Under the pieces are notes generated by a model. The model did not search any database. It saw nothing but the letters and a program-made list of their open reading frames with translations, and was not told the DNA's origin. Shown here in pieces: positions 60,546 through 64,000 of a stretch of 64,000 bases of DNA. Every line of letters starts with the position of its first letter. The stretch's first letter is position 1. Position numbers and translations under genes: made by a program. This DNA is from an uncultured Blautia sp. (GTDB taxonomy: Bacteria; Bacillota; Clostridia; Lachnospirales; Lachnospiraceae): positions 45,561-109,560 of the forward strand of contig CATXEA010000009.1 of NCBI GenBank assembly GCA_958367245.1. Direction: 5' to 3'.

Positions 60546-62681
60546 ATGATTGATAACATTGTTATTGAAGGTATAGAAACAAATAACCTGAAAAACATTG
60601 ACATTGAAATCGTGAAAAAGGGAATAAATTTGATTATAGGACCTTCTGGCAGTGGAAAATCATCTTTGGCTTATGATACGATTGCGCAAATTGGTCAACA
60701 TGAGTTTATGGCTATGTTTGCCGATGAAGTAAGCGAACCTTCCTATAAAGTTAAATCATTTTCTAATATGGTGGCTGCAGTTCCAATTAAGCAGTCAAAT
60801 CATAATAACAATATTAGATCAACGATTGGAACATATTTTGGACTAAATAGGAGTATCGGATTGATTTATGCAATAATGCTGGATCTTTCCGAGGACTTCT
60901 TTGTGCTTAATAAAGAAAGTAATTTATGCGAAAACTGTCATGGACTTGGTTTTGTAAGCAAACTTGATTATAACAAAATTATTGATTTTAATGTTCCGTT
61001 GAAAAAAGTGCCTTTTAGGTGTTGGAACAGATATAAAGATTTTTATGCTCAGATGATTATTAATTTCTGTGCAGAACATAATATTGATAGCAATCAAAGT
61101 TTTAAGGAACTAAATGAAGAAGAAAAAAATTTGATACTTTATGGGGAAAGTGTAGATAAATATTCAGTAAGATATAAAAAAACTAATTCTTTTTCGAGAA
61201 GAACTTCTAAATATTATGGTGTACTGACCGGAATACCTATGCTACCGAATTGCGGAATTGGAAAATCATATTATTCAGAATTCGAATGTGAATGTTGTCA
61301 TGGAAAGAAATATGGCAAACAATATGATGAATATAAGATACATGGTCTTTCGATAGGCGAGTTTATGACTACCGATTTTGCATCTTTAAGGGGGATTGTG
61401 GATCAAATATCCAAAGAAATCCATGATGATAGACTCGTTTTTACAATTAAAAATCTAAAAGCATTTATTGATAAGTCTATTGAACTGAATTTAGGTCATT
61501 TATGTTTTCACAGGGCAATACCTACATTGTCTGGTGGAGAGTTGCAACGATTACGAATGGTTCAAGTATTTACAACACAGCTCTCAGATTTGATTATTGT
61601 TCTTGATGAACCATTAGCAGGATTATCTGGTGAGGAAAAGAAATCAATTTATGATAATGTTGTGTCTCTAGCTGAAAAACATACAGTGGTATTGGTAGAT
61701 CATGGTGATACTTTTTATAAAGTGGCCGATAAGATAATTGCTTTGGGTGAAAAAGGCGGTAATGCAGGCGGACATTTAATTGAGGTCAATGCATTTTTAA
61801 AAAAACAACGAGATGTAAAAAAATACATTCCAGTTGTTGCAAAAAACCAAATCAGAATACTGTTAAATAGTTCGATATATAAATATAAAGGTGTTGACGT
61901 GTCGGTAGCAGAAAATTGTATGAATTTGATTAGTGGATATTCAGGTGTTGGGAAATCCACTTTGTTAAGGGAATATTTTCCGCAGTATTTCGCAAGCTAT
62001 TTATATATAAATCAAAAACCTCTTCTCGGAAATAAGAATTCTTGTGTAGCTACTGTGTTAGATTTATCAAACAAAATTGCAGAATTGTATGCAAAGAAAC
62101 ATAAAAAGGACAAGAAATTCTTTTCAAATTTGACTGGAAATGATGGTATGTGTCCAGTGTGTTTAGGCGCGGGATATATTGAGTATGGTGGTGATTACCA
62201 TCAGAGTGTGCGAGTTGAGTGCAAAGAATGTGAGGGTACAGGATTTAACAAAAACCTAAAAAAATATAAAATTAAGGGCAAATCGATTTTTGATGTTTGG
62301 AAAATGACATTGGATGAGGCGGTAGAATTCTTTGAGGATATCGATAAGTCGATTACAAAAGTATGCATAACTGCGTCTGAAATTATGTTAGGCCATTTAC
62401 AAATTGGACAAGCAACTACTACATTGTCAGGTGGAAAAAATATTCGAATAAAAATTATGAAAGCATCAAAATCGACTGCAAAAGTTATTGGTGTTGATGA
62501 GCCTTTCAAAGGTTTAAGTAATGTGGAAATTGATGCAGTTGCAAACTATTTGAATAGAATAAGGGAAAAAGGAAAGACACTTGTTGTAATTGATCATTCA
62601 ACAGGCATTGAAGATTATTTTTCTCAGTGGATTCAAATAGAAAATGTTAATAATATATTAAGTGGAAAAAATCTTAAGTGA
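60546..62681 (+). CDS. UvrA-like ABC ATPase, short form
   Basis: 711 residues, against about 940 for housekeeping UvrA. Two ABC modules: Walker A GPSGSGKSS (33-41), zinc-finger-like LCENCHGLGF near 125 and CECCHGKKYG, signature LSGGELQRLRM near 331, Walker B LIIVLDEPLAGLSG; then GYSGVGKST near 466, CPVCLGAGY with CKECEGTGF near 537-565, TTLSGGKNIRIK and VIGVDEPFKGLS. The UvrB-binding and insertion domains look shortened. Relatives occur in antibiotic and peptide gene clusters as self-resistance factors and in phage-defence contexts. RBS AAGGAAGGG. Confidence 0.85.
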   Translation: MIDNIVIEGIETNNLKNIDIEIVKKGINLIIGPSGSGKSSLAYDTIAQIGQHEFMAMFADEVSEPSYKVKSFSNMVAAVPIKQSNHNNNIRSTIGTYFGLNRSIGLIYAIMLDLSEDFFVLNKESNLCENCHGLGFVSKLDYNKIIDFNVPLKKVPFRCWNRYKDFYAQMIINFCAEHNIDSNQSFKELNEEEKNLILYGESVDKYSVRYKKTNSFSRRTSKYYGVLTGIPMLPNCGIGKSYYSEFECECCHGKKYGKQYDEYKIHGLSIGEFMTTDFASLRGIVDQISKEIHDDRLVFTIKNLKAFIDKSIELNLGHLCFHRAIPTLSGGELQRLRMVQVFTTQLSDLIIVLDEPLAGLSGEEKKSIYDNVVSLAEKHTVVLVDHGDTFYKVADKIIALGEKGGNAGGHLIEVNAFLKKQRDVKKYIPVVAKNQIRILLNSSIYKYKGVDVSVAENCMNLISGYSGVGKSTLLREYFPQYFASYLYINQKPLLGNKNSCVATVLDLSNKIAELYAKKHKKDKKFFSNLTGNDGMCPVCLGAGYIEYGGDYHQSVRVECKECEGTGFNKNLKKYKIKGKSIFDVWKMTLDEAVEFFEDIDKSITKVCITASEIMLGHLQIGQATTTLSGGKNIRIKIMKASKSTAKVIGVDEPFKGLSNVEIDAVANYLNRIREKGKTLVVIDHSTGIEDYFSQWIQIENVNNILSGKNLK

Positions 62682-62722
62682 TTGGATTTGATATTAAGGG
62701 CAAGAGGTGAAAATATAATAAA

Positions 62723-63724
62723 ATGAATGCTACAGTAAATCCTGATGAAGTGAATGATCCGTACATATATTTAGATTGGAATGTGTTTAAATATATGAAA
62801 AACAATCGTTCTAAATACAAAGAGTTGGATGAAGAATTTTCGAAATTGATAAATAAAATAAAGAAGCGTTATAGAATTCCTATTAGTCCAGCTCATATCA
62901 AAGATCGGATGAGTAGGTTTTCTGAAACATATATTGAAGATGTGAAAGAAGATTTTGCCTTTGTTGCTAGTGTATGTGAAGGGTATTTTATAGGTAATAT
63001 TCCAAATAAGAATAATCAACTAGGGTTAGTAAAAGCGGATATCAAGAATTGTTATGTTGATTATATGAATGAAAGTGAAAACTTAGAAAATGATGAGAGT
63101 TTTGCCTCTTTTATTTCTGATTGTGTAATTAATCCAAATTCAGTGAGTTCATCACATCCTATGTATTACTATTTAAAAGATAATCAAGGAAATGTGAAAG
63201 ATTTTGATACTTTTTTAGAAAAAATGTATAAGGATATTTTCAATGAGACAGGGACGTATGCTAATTTAAGAGATTACATTCGTCAATTTGAAATTGATAA
63301 AGCAGAATTTCATGTGTTAAATTTGACAGAAGTTTGCGAATTGGATAGACTATTGTATCACATAACCCCTTTTTTGTTGTCTTTTAAATATGATTCTGTA
63401 GAACAATTATGTAATAATTGGAAATATATTGCAAATAGGTTCCTCTCATATAATACGAGTAATCCGGCTATGGAAATGCTTTTGATTCATGGTTATACTC
63501 TTTTAGATATGCATCCTCTTATTAAAAAAGAAAAACTAAAAAAGAAAAAGAATACACTAGATAATATTATTAGAGATGGAAGTCATTGTTATTATGCGTC
63601 AAAAGCTAATTATTTTGTTTCTGAAGATGAAGCAATACGAGATAAAATGAGTTTTCTTTATAGTGCTTATGATATAAAAACGAAAATATTGAGTGAGCAG
63701 GAATTATTGTATAGATTTTCTTAG
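62723..63724 (+). CDS. PIN-like domain protein
   Basis: 333 residues. N-terminal YIYLDWNVFKYMKNN gives the first PIN acidic residue, IPISPAHIKDRM the second strand and helix, and C-terminal NYFVSEDEAIRDKMSFLYSA plus IKTKILSEQ fits the last PIN acidic residue and final strand. The middle is helical insertion. It would be an RNase-type effector if active. 41 bases after the UvrA-like gene and equally AT-rich; probably the same operon. RBS AGAGGTG is weakly spaced. Confidence 0.6.
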   Translation: MNATVNPDEVNDPYIYLDWNVFKYMKNNRSKYKELDEEFSKLINKIKKRYRIPISPAHIKDRMSRFSETYIEDVKEDFAFVASVCEGYFIGNIPNKNNQLGLVKADIKNCYVDYMNESENLENDESFASFISDCVINPNSVSSSHPMYYYLKDNQGNVKDFDTFLEKMYKDIFNETGTYANLRDYIRQFEIDKAEFHVLNLTEVCELDRLLYHITPFLLSFKYDSVEQLCNNWKYIANRFLSYNTSNPAMEMLLIHGYTLLDMHPLIKKEKLKKKKNTLDNIIRDGSHCYYASKANYFVSEDEAIRDKMSFLYSAYDIKTKILSEQELLYRFS

Positions 63725-64000
63725 CGTTAGGTCGAGTATTGGATAAATGATTTGTGTCAGTATGTGGTTACTGTTCAAGGGTCAGCATAAGTCATTGTAA
63801 AAAATGACGAAATTTATTTTGTGGATAATTGTTTTAGGCAGGAAAAACTGTGTTTATAGTTTTTCCTGCTATTCTTTTGGGCGAAAGTTATACACCAAAA
63901 TTTAAATTTTATCTGCTGTTCGTGTTGTTTAAACACTCACATTAAGTAAGCGCTTAATTTTTAGGTATGATAGAAAAAATCCCCGACTACTTTTCAGTAG
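63725..64000. other. Intergenic end of window with terminator
   Basis: No gene seen. GTCATT-GTAAAA-AATGAC (63791-63808) and the perfect hairpin GCAGGAAAAACT/AGTTTTTCCTGC (63838-63869) followed by ATTCTTTT end the PIN-like transcript. Confidence 0.6.

Overview
The window looks like a chromosomal segment of a gut Firmicute of the Lachnospiraceae (Blautia-like). The evidence is moderate-to-low GC, AGGAGG ribosome sites, a V-type ATPase operon, LacI-controlled fructan use and many Lachnospiraceae-type small proteins. This is inferred from gene content; no marker gene was compared.

Positions 1-37364 are ordinary chromosome. They hold molybdopterin synthesis (moaC end, mogA), tatD, a CapA-like protein, and a fructan operon of LacI repressor, sugar ABC transporter, GH32 fructosidase and a GH91 inulin fructotransferase/DFA-III hydrolase-like enzyme. 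Then come a DUF885 peptidase, trxB, an NlpC/P60 endopeptidase, a DnaA-box-rich gap, a nine-gene V-ATPase operon on the minus strand, trmB and tRNA-Lys(CTT). Potassium control follows (KdpDE next to a Ktr/Trk-type uptake pair, no kdpFABC), then mgtE, a nitroreductase, a duplicated structured leader, and guaA.

Six bases after the guaA stop codon a 21.9-kb mobile element begins (37371-59245). It is bounded by two identical 377-bp units in direct orientation. Each unit has TGT...ACA ends and inverted TnsB-type sites, and the 5-bp sequence AAGGC lies on both outer sides. This is the structure expected of a Tn7-type replicative cointegrate: a mobilizable circle integrated by a miniature two-ended transposon. 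Inside are a TnsA-like protein that seems to lack its catalytic lysine, TnsB, TnsC and TniQ. A promoter-structured RNA-terminator unit lies ahead of a PBECR4-like gene. A 1.1-kb array of 71-bp and 64-bp units follows, then a MobL relaxase, a VirD4-type coupling protein, ArdC, small conjugative-element proteins and two secreted CAP-domain paralogues. I see no tyrosine or serine recombinase, no type IV secretion channel and no intact replication gene.

Beyond the element (59251-64000) the DNA is AT-rich and again looks acquired. It holds an apparently 5'-truncated radical SAM/SPASM enzyme, a short UvrA-like ATPase and a PIN-like protein, probably one operon of unknown function and a candidate peptide-maturation/immunity or defence locus.
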